A stretch of 64,000 nt of DNA from the NCBI RefSeq assembly GCF_025452195.1, contig NZ_CP104973.1, positions 1,178,001-1,242,000 on the forward strand, read 5' to 3'. Shown piece after piece: positions 37,732 through 46,351 of this stretch (positions are counted from its first letter, which is position 1; every line of letters begins with the position of its first letter). The notes below the pieces were generated by a model. That model was not told where the DNA came from and did no database searches. It was given only the letters and a program-made list of their open reading frames with translations. A program made the translations under genes and the position numbers. This stretch comes from Phyllobacterium zundukense. GTDB taxonomy: Bacteria > Pseudomonadota > Alphaproteobacteria > Rhizobiales > Rhizobiaceae.

Positions 37732-39027
37732 ATGGCCAAATCATCTGTTCCGCGTCATTCGAAGTCTGCCCGCAAACCCGTGACAATCGAACTGGCGCCA
37801 TTGGCGGTCGACAAAGCTGCATCCAAGGCCGACGTACCGCAGCCCGAACCGGTCGGCTTCGACCCAAGCGCTGACGCGAAGGCAGATGTAGCAGAGAAGT
37901 CAAAGGAAAAGCAGCGCGAAGAGGCCCCAAAGATTTCGCATTCTTCGGAGTCCGGGCAGTCATTTGGGCGAACCAATTCCTCCGCTCAATCGACTGCTTC
38001 GCGACCAACGGTGTCGTCCTCCGGATCAAAGCCAAATGACCCATTGGGCCGCTTTGTAGCAGGAATCATTGGCGGCATTGTAGCTCTTGTCGGCGCTGCG
38101 GCGCTGCAATGGGCGGGCGTCCTGCCATCGCCAAAGGCGGATACTTCAGCGCTCGAGCAACAGATAGCTGAATTGCGAGATGCGCGACCAGCGGCTCAGA
38201 CGCTGGATGAGGGTGCGCAGGTGGCGCTTAACGGCGCCGTGGAGAACGCCAAACAAGCCGCAAGCCAGGTTTCTGGGCTTTCCGCGGAGCTTGTCGCACT
38301 CAAGCAAAGTATTGCGGATATTCAGACAAGCGCCGGCTCCGGCGCAGTCGTAGATACGAGTGGTATTGACGGGCGCCTCGCTGCCCTGGAGACCCAACTG
38401 AACAGCAGCCAGCAACAGGCGGAGCAGGCCGGTGGCGTCGCTGCGGGCGCCACGGAGCGGTTGAATGCCCTGGAGGCGAAAGTCAACGATCCCTCGGCGC
38501 AGGCCAATATGGCGCTTGCCATGGCGGCAACGGGCATGAAGGCCGCTATCGATCGTGGCGAGCCGTTCGCGGCCGAACTGGATACGTACGTGGCCGTTGC
38601 GCCACAAGGCGGAGAGGTCGAGAGCCTCCGTGGGTTTGCTGCGAAGGGCATTCCGACGCTCAATACGCTGGTCAGCCAGTTCGCGGACGTCGCTCCCAAA
38701 ATCATTGCAAGCGCCCACACAGTGGATCCCAATGCCGGGGTGGTCGATCGCTTGTGGGCAAGCGCGAGCAGCTTGGTGCAGGCGCGTCCGGTCGGTATGG
38801 TTGAGGGCGAGGGCGTCGATGCAATCACGGCACGGATCGAGGCGCATTTGAATGCAGGCGACCTTAGGCTCGCCATTGCCGAATGGGAGAAACTGCCGGA
38901 GAATGCCAAGGCCGTTTCAATGGATTTCGCCAACGCGATGAAAGCCCGGCAAAGGGCTGGGGACGTCGTGTCGAAGGCCTTGTCCGATGCCTTGACCGGC
39001 ATCAAGTCCCCAGCAGCGGCCAATTAG
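37732..39027 (+). CDS. alphaproteobacterial Mic60 (mitofilin-like) protein
   Basis: 431-aa inner-membrane protein. Residues 1-100 are a polar cytoplasmic region. One membrane span (VAGIIGGIVALVGAAALQWA, about 108-128) precedes a long Ala/Gln-rich coiled coil (about 135-260) and a C-terminal mitofilin-like helical domain including AHTVDPNAGVVDRLW and AEWEKLPENAKAVSMDF. Mitochondrial Mic60 shapes crista junctions; its bacterial homologue is known to lie in the heme operon of Alphaproteobacteria and to bend membranes. The assignment rests on position plus architecture. Confidence 0.85.
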   Translation: MAKSSVPRHSKSARKPVTIELAPLAVDKAASKADVPQPEPVGFDPSADAKADVAEKSKEKQREEAPKISHSSESGQSFGRTNSSAQSTASRPTVSSSGSKPNDPLGRFVAGIIGGIVALVGAAALQWAGVLPSPKADTSALEQQIAELRDARPAAQTLDEGAQVALNGAVENAKQAASQVSGLSAELVALKQSIADIQTSAGSGAVVDTSGIDGRLAALETQLNSSQQQAEQAGGVAAGATERLNALEAKVNDPSAQANMALAMAATGMKAAIDRGEPFAAELDTYVAVAPQGGEVESLRGFAAKGIPTLNTLVSQFADVAPKIIASAHTVDPNAGVVDRLWASASSLVQARPVGMVEGEGVDAITARIEAHLNAGDLRLAIAEWEKLPENAKAVSMDFANAMKARQRAGDVVSKALSDALTGIKSPAAAN

Positions 39028-39037
39028 GAGCAAGATC

Positions 39038-40717
39038 ATGATTCGTATCCTGTTCTTCCTCCTTGTCGTTCTCCTCCTCGGTGTCGGTTTCGCTTGGCTT
39101 GCAGATCGGCCTGGCGATCTGGTCGTTACCCTTGGCGGCATGCAGTACAAGGTCACCCTGATGGTGGCGGCTTCTGCGATCGTGGCGATTGTCGCCGCGG
39201 TCATGTTGACCTGGTGGATTGTCAAAAGCCTCATCACATCGCCTTACGCGCTGCGCCGCCATTTCCGTGCGCGCAAACGCGATCGGGGCTACCAGTCGCT
39301 GTCGACTGGACTGATCGCGGCAGGTGCCGGTGATAGCGAGACTGCACGCAGAATGATCAAACAGGCGGAAAAACTGCTGAACGTCGATCAGGAGCCGCTG
39401 ATCAAACTGCTTGATGCCCAGTCCGCCATGCTTGAAGGGCGCGCCGATGACGCGCGGGACAAATTCGAAGCCATGCTCGAAGATCCGGAAACGAAGCTTC
39501 TCGGGTTACGGGGCCTTTACCTCGAAGCTCAGCGCCTTGGCGCACGGGATGCTTCCAGGCATTACGCTGAGGAAGCCGCTTTGCTGGCTCCGAATGTCGA
39601 ATGGGCAGCTTCGGCGGCTCTTGGCCAAAAAACCACCCATGGTGATTGGGATGGAGCGCTCTTGCTGCTCGAAAAGCAGAGAGCGGCCAAACAGCTCGAC
39701 AAGGAGAAGGCCAAGCGCGAGCGCGCGGTGCTCTTGACGGCCAAGGCAATCGAAACCTTCGAAACTGATCCGGCTAGCGCCAAATCGACTGCCATCGAGG
39801 CGAATAAAATGGCTCCCGATCTCATACCGGCTGCGGTCATTGCCGCGAAAACATTGTTTAGCCAAGGCGACTTGCGCAAAGGATCGAAAGTCTTGGAATA
39901 TAGCTGGAAGAAGCAACCTCATCCGGAAGTTGCCGAAACCTATGTACACGCGCGGCTTGGCGATTCGGTGTTGGATCGCCTCAAGCGCGCCCGTCATCTG
40001 GCGTCGCTCTATCCACATCACCCTGAGTCGAGCCTGGCCATCGCCCAGGCCGCGCTGGCTGCAGGCGAATTAAAGGAAGCGAGAGAGGCAGCGGAAGCGG
40101 TGCTCCGCAGTGCACCGCGCGAGAGCGCATATCTTCTACTGGCCGATATCGAAGAAGCGCAAACGGGCGATCAGGGCCGCGTCCGGCAGTGGCTGTCGCG
40201 TGCCGTCAAGGCGCCACGCGATCCCGCCTGGACGGCCGATGGCTACGTTTCGGAACGCTGGGCACCAGCATCTCCGGTGACGGGCAGGCTCGACGCCTTC
40301 GAATGGAAGGTTCCCGTTGAACAGCTCGGTCCGGTGATCGATTCCGGCGACGATTTCGACAATGCGTTGGCAAAGGAACCAGCGCGGCCTCGCGACGAAG
40401 TGAAGCCGCTCATATCGGCCAAGCCAGTCGTTCTGGAAGCGGAGAGGCCAGTTTCCAAGGAAGATCGCGGCCAAACGGATGTCGTCGATGCTGAAATCGT
40501 ACAACTTGAGCCACCGGTAGACTCTAGGGAAAGGCCGGCCTCGAAGCCCACAGAAACGGTCAATCCGGAGAGAATAGCTTCCGTTCTGCCTGCATTTCCG
40601 GAGAAACCAATGCAATCCAAGGAAAAAGATGAGGAATTTGTCTTTCCTGTCCCGGATGACCCGGGCGTGCGGCCTAAAGATGGCGCAGAACGAACCAAGA
40701 AGTTCCGGCTATTCTGA
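39038..40717 (+). CDS. hemY: HemY-type TPR membrane protein
   Basis: 559-aa protein with two N-terminal membrane spans (ILFFLLVVLLLGVGFAWLA and VAASAIVAIVAAVMLTWWIV), the HemY_N pattern DRPGDLVVTLGGMQY between them, and tetratricopeptide repeats in residues 100-400. The C-terminal 150 residues are acidic and Pro-rich with little structure. Despite its name, this HemY is not protoporphyrinogen oxidase; its role in heme synthesis is unclear. It follows Mic60 by 10 bases. Confidence 0.9.
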   Translation: MIRILFFLLVVLLLGVGFAWLADRPGDLVVTLGGMQYKVTLMVAASAIVAIVAAVMLTWWIVKSLITSPYALRRHFRARKRDRGYQSLSTGLIAAGAGDSETARRMIKQAEKLLNVDQEPLIKLLDAQSAMLEGRADDARDKFEAMLEDPETKLLGLRGLYLEAQRLGARDASRHYAEEAALLAPNVEWAASAALGQKTTHGDWDGALLLLEKQRAAKQLDKEKAKRERAVLLTAKAIETFETDPASAKSTAIEANKMAPDLIPAAVIAAKTLFSQGDLRKGSKVLEYSWKKQPHPEVAETYVHARLGDSVLDRLKRARHLASLYPHHPESSLAIAQAALAAGELKEAREAAEAVLRSAPRESAYLLLADIEEAQTGDQGRVRQWLSRAVKAPRDPAWTADGYVSERWAPASPVTGRLDAFEWKVPVEQLGPVIDSGDDFDNALAKEPARPRDEVKPLISAKPVVLEAERPVSKEDRGQTDVVDAEIVQLEPPVDSRERPASKPTETVNPERIASVLPAFPEKPMQSKEKDEEFVFPVPDDPGVRPKDGAERTKKFRLF

Positions 40718-40832
40718 TCATCCAAACGTGATGATCGCCGCCGTCTTTGCGGCAAGATGTACAGTGGTTTAGGCATATAAACAGCTATATGGGTGGTTCA
40801 GCCCTCCAGATAGACGCGAAAGATTTCCCTTT

Positions 40833-41306
40833 ATGCTCGATAGTCTCGTGACGTTTTTCAAATCCTTGCCGTCGGGTGACAGCAAGGAGCATTTTTCAAG
40901 GAAAGATCCGCGCCTTGCGGCAGCAGCCTTGCTGTTCCATGTGATGGATGCAGACGGTAACCGCGGCAAGGCGGAGCGCAAACGCGTCTCACAGCTGATT
41001 TCCGAGGCCTATGGCCTGAAGGGCGAGGCGCTGAAGCGCTTGCTTGACGAGGGCGAACAAGCGGACCAGGAGGCAGTCGACCTTTACAGTTTCACCAGCA
41101 TCATCAAGCGCAATCTTGACGAAGAGGCGCGCATCAGATTCATTGAGCTGATGTGGGATGTCGTCTTTGCTGATGGTAGCGCGCATGAGCTGGAGGATAA
41201 TGTCGTCTGGCGTGTCGCGGAACTGATCGGCGTATCGACACGCGATCGGGTGACTATGAAACGACAGGCAGCGGTTCGCGCAAAACAGACGGTGCAAGAG
41301 GAATAG
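40833..41306 (+). CDS. TerB family protein
   Basis: 157-aa all-helical protein of the tellurite-resistance TerB family. Acidic metal-site residues recur in the two halves: FHVMDADGNRGKAERKRVSQ and LMWDVVFADGSAHELEDNVVW. Stand-alone TerB proteins have no agreed function. It lies 115 bases after hemY and 10 bases before the amidotransferase, so the two are probably co-transcribed. Confidence 0.85.
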   Translation: MLDSLVTFFKSLPSGDSKEHFSRKDPRLAAAALLFHVMDADGNRGKAERKRVSQLISEAYGLKGEALKRLLDEGEQADQEAVDLYSFTSIIKRNLDEEARIRFIELMWDVVFADGSAHELEDNVVWRVAELIGVSTRDRVTMKRQAAVRAKQTVQEE

Positions 41307-41316
41307 GCTTAAGCGA

Positions 41317-42051
41317 ATGTACCAAACTGGATGGATGGAAAGCGGACAGTCGCATCGTCCCAAGATCCTGACGGTGCTGCACCAGGAGCGTTCCAGTCCC
41401 GGCCGCGTCGGCCATTTGCTGATCGAGGCCGGTTTTGCTCTCGACATTCGCCGCCCGCCTCTTGGAGATACCTTACCCGTAACACTGGAAGACCATGCAG
41501 GCGCCGTTATTTTTGGCGGCCCGATGAGTGCCAATGATTCGGAAGAATTTGTACGCGCAGAAACCGATTGGCTGTCCGTACCTCTCGCTGAAGACAAGCC
41601 CTTTCTCGGCATTTGCCTGGGCGCACAGATGCTTGCCAACCACCTCGGCGGTCGTGTTGGCCCTCATCCGGATGGCCTTGTCGAAATAGGCTGGTATCCG
41701 CTCGAACCGACAGAAGCCGGTCGCGCACTAATGGACTGGCCGTCGATGGTTTATCATTTCCATCGCGAAGGTTTTGAATTGCCGCAGACAGCAACCTTGC
41801 TGGCGACGGGCAGCTCCTACCCTAATCAGGCGTTCCGGTATGGCAACAATGCCTGGGGCGTCCAGTTCCATGCGGAACTGACGCGGGCCATGATGCATCG
41901 TTGGGTTGTGCGTGGCGCGGAACGCTTTACCCTGTGCGGTGCGCAGCAGGGCCGCGACCATCTGGATGGCCGCATGATTTACGACGCCGTTCTCAGGGCC
42001 TGGCTGCACCGCTTCCTTGCGACGATTTTCGGCATTCCCGTAAAAGTCTAG
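41317..42051 (+). CDS. class I glutamine amidotransferase-like protein
   Basis: 244-aa single GATase1 domain without a synthetase partner. The triad is C100 in FLGICLGAQML, H185 and E187 in WGVQFHAELTR; the oxyanion part is VIFGGPMSAND. Similar stand-alone proteins are labelled GMP-synthase-like. The donor reaction's acceptor is unknown. The start is ambiguous: ATG 41317 lacks a ribosome site and ATG 41338 would give a protein seven residues shorter. Its 3' end overlaps that of the MFS gene by four bases. Confidence 0.85.
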   Translation: MYQTGWMESGQSHRPKILTVLHQERSSPGRVGHLLIEAGFALDIRRPPLGDTLPVTLEDHAGAVIFGGPMSANDSEEFVRAETDWLSVPLAEDKPFLGICLGAQMLANHLGGRVGPHPDGLVEIGWYPLEPTEAGRALMDWPSMVYHFHREGFELPQTATLLATGSSYPNQAFRYGNNAWGVQFHAELTRAMMHRWVVRGAERFTLCGAQQGRDHLDGRMIYDAVLRAWLHRFLATIFGIPVKV

Positions 42052-43289
42052 GTCCTGCCCTGCAAATTCCGTGCCTTGCGCAATTGCGGGAACCAATAGG
42101 CCCAAAGGCCGGCAACGGCCACCGTTCCGATGCCACCGAAGACAACAGCAGGCACCGTACCGATCAGGGATGCCATAACACCAGCGCGGAATTCGCCTAG
42201 TTCGTTGGATGCGCCGACAAAAACCATGTTAACGGCATTGACCCTCCCTCGCACATGGTCCGGTGTCCACAATTGCAACAGTGTCTCGCGGATATAGACG
42301 CTGATCATGTCGGCTGCACCCATCAAAGCAAGTACCACGATCGATAACCAAGCAATATCGGAAATGCCGAACATGACCGTGAGCAAACCGAAGAGCGCCA
42401 CGAAGGCAAACATGATCATTCCAGCATGGTCGCGAATGGGATGCCCGGTCAACCAGACCGCCGTTGCAATGGCGCCAATGCCGGGCGCAGCTCTCAGCAT
42501 GCCTAAGCCCCACGGGCCGAGCTGCAAGATATCACGCGCGTAAACTGGCAGAAGTGCCACGGCCCCACCGAGCAGTACAGCAAACAGATCAAGCGAAATC
42601 GCGCCAAGAACAATCTTTTCCTTCCATATGTAGTGGAAGCCGGCCAGCAGAGTCTGAAACGATCTTGTTTCGTGCAGCGTATGCTGGGCGGGTTTGGCAA
42701 TGGAAAACGTGCTCAGGGTCGCGATGACAAGCATTGCACTGGCGACGCCGTAGGCTGCGACAGGAGAGACACCGTAGAGCAGTCCCCCGGCGACCGGTCC
42801 GACGATCGTTGCAATTTGCCAGGCCGACGAGTTCCAGGACACGGCGTTGGAAAATGCCTCCGCTGGTACAAGATTAACGACTAACGACGAGGAGGCTGGT
42901 CCAAGGAACGCTCTGCCGACACCAAATCCCGCGAGAATGATGAAAACCAACGATGGCGTAAACAGGTGGGTTATCGTCAACAAGAGCAGCAGAGCGGCGC
43001 AAATCACCTCGACACACAAGGAAAGCCCCATGATCAATCGCCGCCCGAAGCGGTCGGAAGCTGCGCCGGTAATGAGCACGAGCAGCAGCGATGGTGCGAA
43101 TTGTACCAGCCCAACGATGCCCAGATAAAAGGGATCGCGCGTCAGATCATAGATCTGCCAGCCGACGGAGACGCTGATGATCTGGATGGCAAATGAGCCA
43201 AAGAAGCGTGCTAGCCAATAGCGGGTAAAGGACGAATGGCGAAACGCGGCATAACGATCATGCGCAGCATTCGTTTCGGAGATGGTCAT
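42048..43289 (-). CDS. MFS transporter, EntS-like
   Basis: 413-aa major facilitator with 12 predicted spans. The loop 2-3 motif is GAASDRFGRRLIMGLSL (near residue 80) and the loop 8-9 repeat is weak. The N-terminus FRHSSFTRYWLARFFGSFA and the late LWTPDHVRGRVNAVN are features of the enterobactin-exporter-like (MFS_3) branch. The exported compound is unknown; no siderophore genes are close. It is transcribed leftwards on its own. Confidence 0.87.
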   Translation of the reverse strand: MTISETNAAHDRYAAFRHSSFTRYWLARFFGSFAIQIISVSVGWQIYDLTRDPFYLGIVGLVQFAPSLLLVLITGAASDRFGRRLIMGLSLCVEVICAALLLLLTITHLFTPSLVFIILAGFGVGRAFLGPASSSLVVNLVPAEAFSNAVSWNSSAWQIATIVGPVAGGLLYGVSPVAAYGVASAMLVIATLSTFSIAKPAQHTLHETRSFQTLLAGFHYIWKEKIVLGAISLDLFAVLLGGAVALLPVYARDILQLGPWGLGMLRAAPGIGAIATAVWLTGHPIRDHAGMIMFAFVALFGLLTVMFGISDIAWLSIVVLALMGAADMISVYIRETLLQLWTPDHVRGRVNAVNMVFVGASNELGEFRAGVMASLIGTVPAVVFGGIGTVAVAGLWAYWFPQLRKARNLQGRT

Positions 43290-43386
43290 TTCGTTGAAAG
43301 GCTCCGGAATCGGGAGCTTTCTTCTAGACCAGTTTAGGGAGAATGGGGATAAGGAGAATCAGAAATATTATGAGAGAGGAAAAGCA

Positions 43387-43412
43387 AATGGGCCGGCCCG
43401 AACCGGCCCATT
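43387..43412 (-). terminator. intrinsic terminator after aqpZ
   Basis: AATGGGCCGG pairs with CCGGCCCATT over six bases, ending five bases from the aqpZ stop. Leftwards it runs into TTTGCTTTTCC. It isolates aqpZ from the MFS gene. Confidence 0.8.
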
Positions 43413-43417
43413 TTCGT

Positions 43418-44140
43418 TCAAGCCGCGTTTACAGCTGCAGTAACAGAAGCGTCTGAATCTTTGCTGAGCAAGGATTTCCAGATGATTGCGCCGAGTACCG
43501 CGCCGATGAGCGGGGCGAACCAGAACAGCCAGAGCTGGCCAAGCGCGGCGGTTTCCGCGAAAAGGGCGACGCCGGTGGAACGTGCCGGATTGACGGAGGT
43601 ATTTGTCACCGGAATCGAAACCAGATGTATCAGCGTCAGGCCGAGACCAATCGGGATCGGTGCAAACCCAGTCGGAACGGAAGCCGAGGTCGCACCGAGA
43701 ATGATCATGATGAAGAACGCAGTGAAGACGATTTCTGTGACAAGTGCGGCGACCAAGCCATACTTGCCGGGCGAAAGGTCACCGTAACCGTTGGAAGCGA
43801 ATCCACCGGCAGTAAAGTCCGCCTTGCCGGATGCAATCAGGTAAAGGACGGCAGCCGCGACGATGGCACCGACAACCTGTGCGATCCAATAGGGAATGAG
43901 ATCCTTGAAGTCGAAGCGTCCCGCAACGGCAAGGCCGAGCGAAACAGCGGGATTGAAATGGCCGCCGGAAATTCCGCCGACCGCATAGGCCATGGTTAGA
44001 ACCGTAAGACCAAACGCAAAGGCAACACCAAGCAAACCAATACCGACATCAGGAAATGCAGCGGCAATAACGGCACTGCCGCAACCGCCGAGGACAAGCC
44101 AGAATGTGCCGAAGAACTCGGCCGACAGTTTATTGAGCAT
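43418..44140 (-). CDS. aqpZ: aquaporin Z
   Basis: 240-aa water channel with six spans and the two half-helices bearing [15 protein letters not shown] (near residue 63) and [14 protein letters not shown] (near 185), where the arginine of the selectivity filter follows the second [21 protein letters not shown] is the family start. The ATG at 44140 follows AAGGGGG; a start 15 codons upstream lacks one. Confidence 0.95.
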   Translation of the reverse strand: MLNKLSAEFFGTFWLVLGGCGSAVIAAAFPDVGIGLLGVAFAFGLTVLTMAYAVGGISGGHFNPAVSLGLAVAGRFDFKDLIPYWIAQVVGAIVAAAVLYLIASGKADFTAGGFASNGYGDLSPGKYGLVAALVTEIVFTAFFIMIILGATSASVPTGFAPIPIGLGLTLIHLVSIPVTNTSVNPARSTGVALFAETAALGQLWLFWFAPLIGAVLGAIIWKSLLSKDSDASVTAAVNAA

Positions 44141-44396
44141 GGAAACCCCCTTGGATGAAAAGCGGGCCGGGATAGCCCGAATCACGACGCAAATTTATTC
44201 CGGTTTTTTAAATTCAACAATATCGGTAAAGATCAACAGGTCGTAATACCTTAGGCGCAGTCGATGTCGTGAATAGTCTGGCACGAATACTGTCACAATA
44301 ATATCTGGACTGAGCCGTCTGCGTCTAGGTCCATCGCCGCCTCTTGCTCGCGAGCCAGCCAGTCGCTACATGTCGTGGAAATCTTAGGAGACCTGT

Positions 44397-44687
44397 ATGC
44401 TCGCCCTCATCCGCACCATCGATCTGGCTCTCGACATTTACACCTGGATTCTCATTGCCAGTGCGATCTTCTCATGGCTCTATGCCTTCAACGTCATCAA
44501 TTCCAGCAACCGGTTCGTTGCCTCGATAGGAGATTTTCTCTATCGCATCACCGAACCTGCATTGCGACCCATTCGCCGCTTTCTTCCTGACCTCGGCGGT
44601 ATCGATATTTCCCCGATCGTCCTTTTGTTGATCATCTTCTTCATTCGCCAGTTTCTCTGGACGACGATCGCACCGATTCTGGTTTGA
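44397..44687 (+). CDS. YggT family membrane protein
   Basis: 96-aa protein with two hydrophobic halves. The conserved [23 protein letters not shown] loop lies between them and is the YGGT signature (residues about 52-75). Homologues affect cell shape, division or osmotic stress, but no mechanism is agreed. The stop overlaps the start of the next gene. Confidence 0.92.
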   Translation: MLALIRTIDLALDIYTWILIASAIFSWLYAFNVINSSNRFVASIGDFLYRITEPALRPIRRFLPDLGGIDISPIVLLLIIFFIRQFLWTTIAPILV

Positions 44688-45013
44688 TCAAAAAACCACA
44701 GCATTTCCGCAAGGAGCGTGACGGGATCACTCTCTTTGTGCGGCTGACGCCGAAATCGGCTAAGGATGCGATTGAAGGTGTGGAAGAGACAGATGATGGG
44801 CGCTCCCATCTCAAAGCACGGGTGCGGGCGGTTCCTGAAGACGGAAGGGCCAATGCAGCACTGGTAAAGCTACTGGCGAAGCAACTGGATCTTTCGGCGC
44901 GAGATGTAACGATTGCTGCAGGAGCAACTTCGCGACTGAAGCAGGTGAGAATTTCGGGCGATCCTGACGAACTGGCTTTGAAGCTTGCCGTTCTTGAACC
45001 GCCCGAATATTGA
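44684..45013 (+). CDS. DUF167 (YggU) family protein
   Basis: 109-aa alpha/beta protein: [43 protein letters not shown] and [19 protein letters not shown] are the family core. Function is unknown. The start appears to be a TTG at 44684 whose last bases overlap the yggT stop (TTGA), implying coupling. Stops four bases before the converging ppa stop. Confidence 0.9.
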   Translation: MIKKPQHFRKERDGITLFVRLTPKSAKDAIEGVEETDDGRSHLKARVRAVPEDGRANAALVKLLAKQLDLSARDVTIAAGATSRLKQVRISGDPDELALKLAVLEPPEY

Positions 45014-45017
45014 GCGA

Positions 45018-45554
45018 TCAGGCCTTCTTGGCGTTGTGGCGTTCGATTGCTTCGGTGATGAGCTGGCGGGCGGCATCTTCATCGCCCCAATCCCCAATCT
45101 TCACCCATTTGCCGGGTTCCAGATCCTTGTAGTGCTCGAAGAAATGCTGGATCTGTTTGAGCGTGATGTCGGGAAGATCGGTGTAGTTGTGCACCTTCTC
45201 GTACCGTAGCGTCAGGTGAGGTGAAGGAACAGCAATGATCTTTTCGTCCTGTCCCTTATTGTCTTCCATGACGAGGACACCGATCGGGCGGACATTGATC
45301 ACACTCGTAGGCATCAGAGCGCGTGTATTGCAGATCAACACATCTATGGGGTCGCCATCATCCGACAACGTATGCGGCACGAAACCGTAATTGCCCGGAT
45401 AGGTCATGGGCGTGTGCAGGAAGCGATCGACGAACAACGCGCCCGAATCCTTATCGAGCTCGTACTTGATCGGTTGACCGCCAACCGGGACCTCGATGAT
45501 AACGTTTACATCTTCAGGGGGATTGTTGCCGACAGCAATGGCATCGATGCGCAT
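45018..45554 (-). CDS. ppa: inorganic pyrophosphatase
   Basis: 178-aa family I pyrophosphatase. Metal ligands lie in [12 protein letters not shown] (the D-x-D-x-x-D motif, near residue 67) and [34 protein letters not shown] and [19 protein letters not shown] are typical N-terminal segments. It hydrolyses pyrophosphate from biosynthesis to drive those reactions. Single leftward gene. Confidence 0.97.
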   Translation of the reverse strand: MRIDAIAVGNNPPEDVNVIIEVPVGGQPIKYELDKDSGALFVDRFLHTPMTYPGNYGFVPHTLSDDGDPIDVLICNTRALMPTSVINVRPIGVLVMEDNKGQDEKIIAVPSPHLTLRYEKVHNYTDLPDITLKQIQHFFEHYKDLEPGKWVKIGDWGDEDAARQLITEAIERHNAKKA

Positions 45555-45721
45555 ATTTTCAGAGTCCTTATGAAGTATGGAAGTCCTGTACTGATTTTTA
45601 TACCGCGGCGCAACAATGCCGTCGATCCTATGTAAGGAAAACGATTGATAGGCTCATTAAGAGCGAATGGCAAAACACAACTCGGGATTTGAGTGCGAGA
45701 AGAATCTGGCCTAAACCAGCA

Positions 45722-46228
45722 TCAATTCCAGACAAAAGCGACCTTCTTGAGCGTCTTGCCATCGAAACACTCGACACCCTCGGCGACATCGCGGCCACCG
45801 GCGCTCTGGTAGAATGAAATCGCAAGGTCGTTGTCCTCGAGCGCCCAGATCACCATACCCTTCAGGCCTTGATCGCCGAGACTGCGGCGAGCGGCGCCCA
45901 GGAGGCGGGTGCCCAGACCAAAGCCTTGGTATTCCGGCCTGACATAGAGTTCGTAAATTTCACCCTGTTGCTGCAACTGGCGGGCGCGGTTTGGCCCAAG
46001 CGTCGCGTAGCCGGCAACGATGCCGCCAACATCGGCTACAAGGATCTGTGTCGAGCGCTGGATCGCCTTTGCCCACCAATTGGCGCCGCGCCGCTCCAAC
46101 ATGTTGTTGAGCGCGCGGTGGGGTATGATACCTGCATATGCGCCTTTCCAGGCAGCCAGATGGATGGCTGAAATCGCCACTGCATCGGCCATATGCGCCC
46201 GTCTTATCTCGATCACATGGGTGTTCAT
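45722..46228 (-). CDS. GNAT-family N-acetyltransferase
   Basis: 168-aa acetyltransferase. Motif A is YELYVRPEYQGFGLGTRLLG (QGFGLG pyrophosphate loop near residue 100), with WALEDNDLAISFYQSAGGRD as the end motif. The N-terminus (IRRAHMADAVAISAIHLAAW) is the usual first strand and helix. Substrate unknown. Monocistronic, downstream of typA's terminator in the other sense of the map. Confidence 0.87.
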   Translation of the reverse strand: MNTHVIEIRRAHMADAVAISAIHLAAWKGAYAGIIPHRALNNMLERRGANWWAKAIQRSTQILVADVGGIVAGYATLGPNRARQLQQQGEIYELYVRPEYQGFGLGTRLLGAARRSLGDQGLKGMVIWALEDNDLAISFYQSAGGRDVAEGVECFDGKTLKKVAFVWN

Positions 46229-46300
46229 GGTCCCTTAATCATAGACCCGCAACGCGCGAGTTCGCAACATCCAAAAAAGCGTTTTGGGCATGTACGAAAA

Positions 46301-46328
46301 CAAAAAAAACGGCGAAGATCGCCGCTTT
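46301..46328 (-). terminator. intrinsic terminator after typA
   Basis: CGGCGA pairs with TCGCCG around AGA, followed leftwards by a long T run (A8 on the plus strand), 24 bases from the typA stop. Confidence 0.88.
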
Positions 46329-46351
46329 TGTCTCACGCAGAACATCGATGG

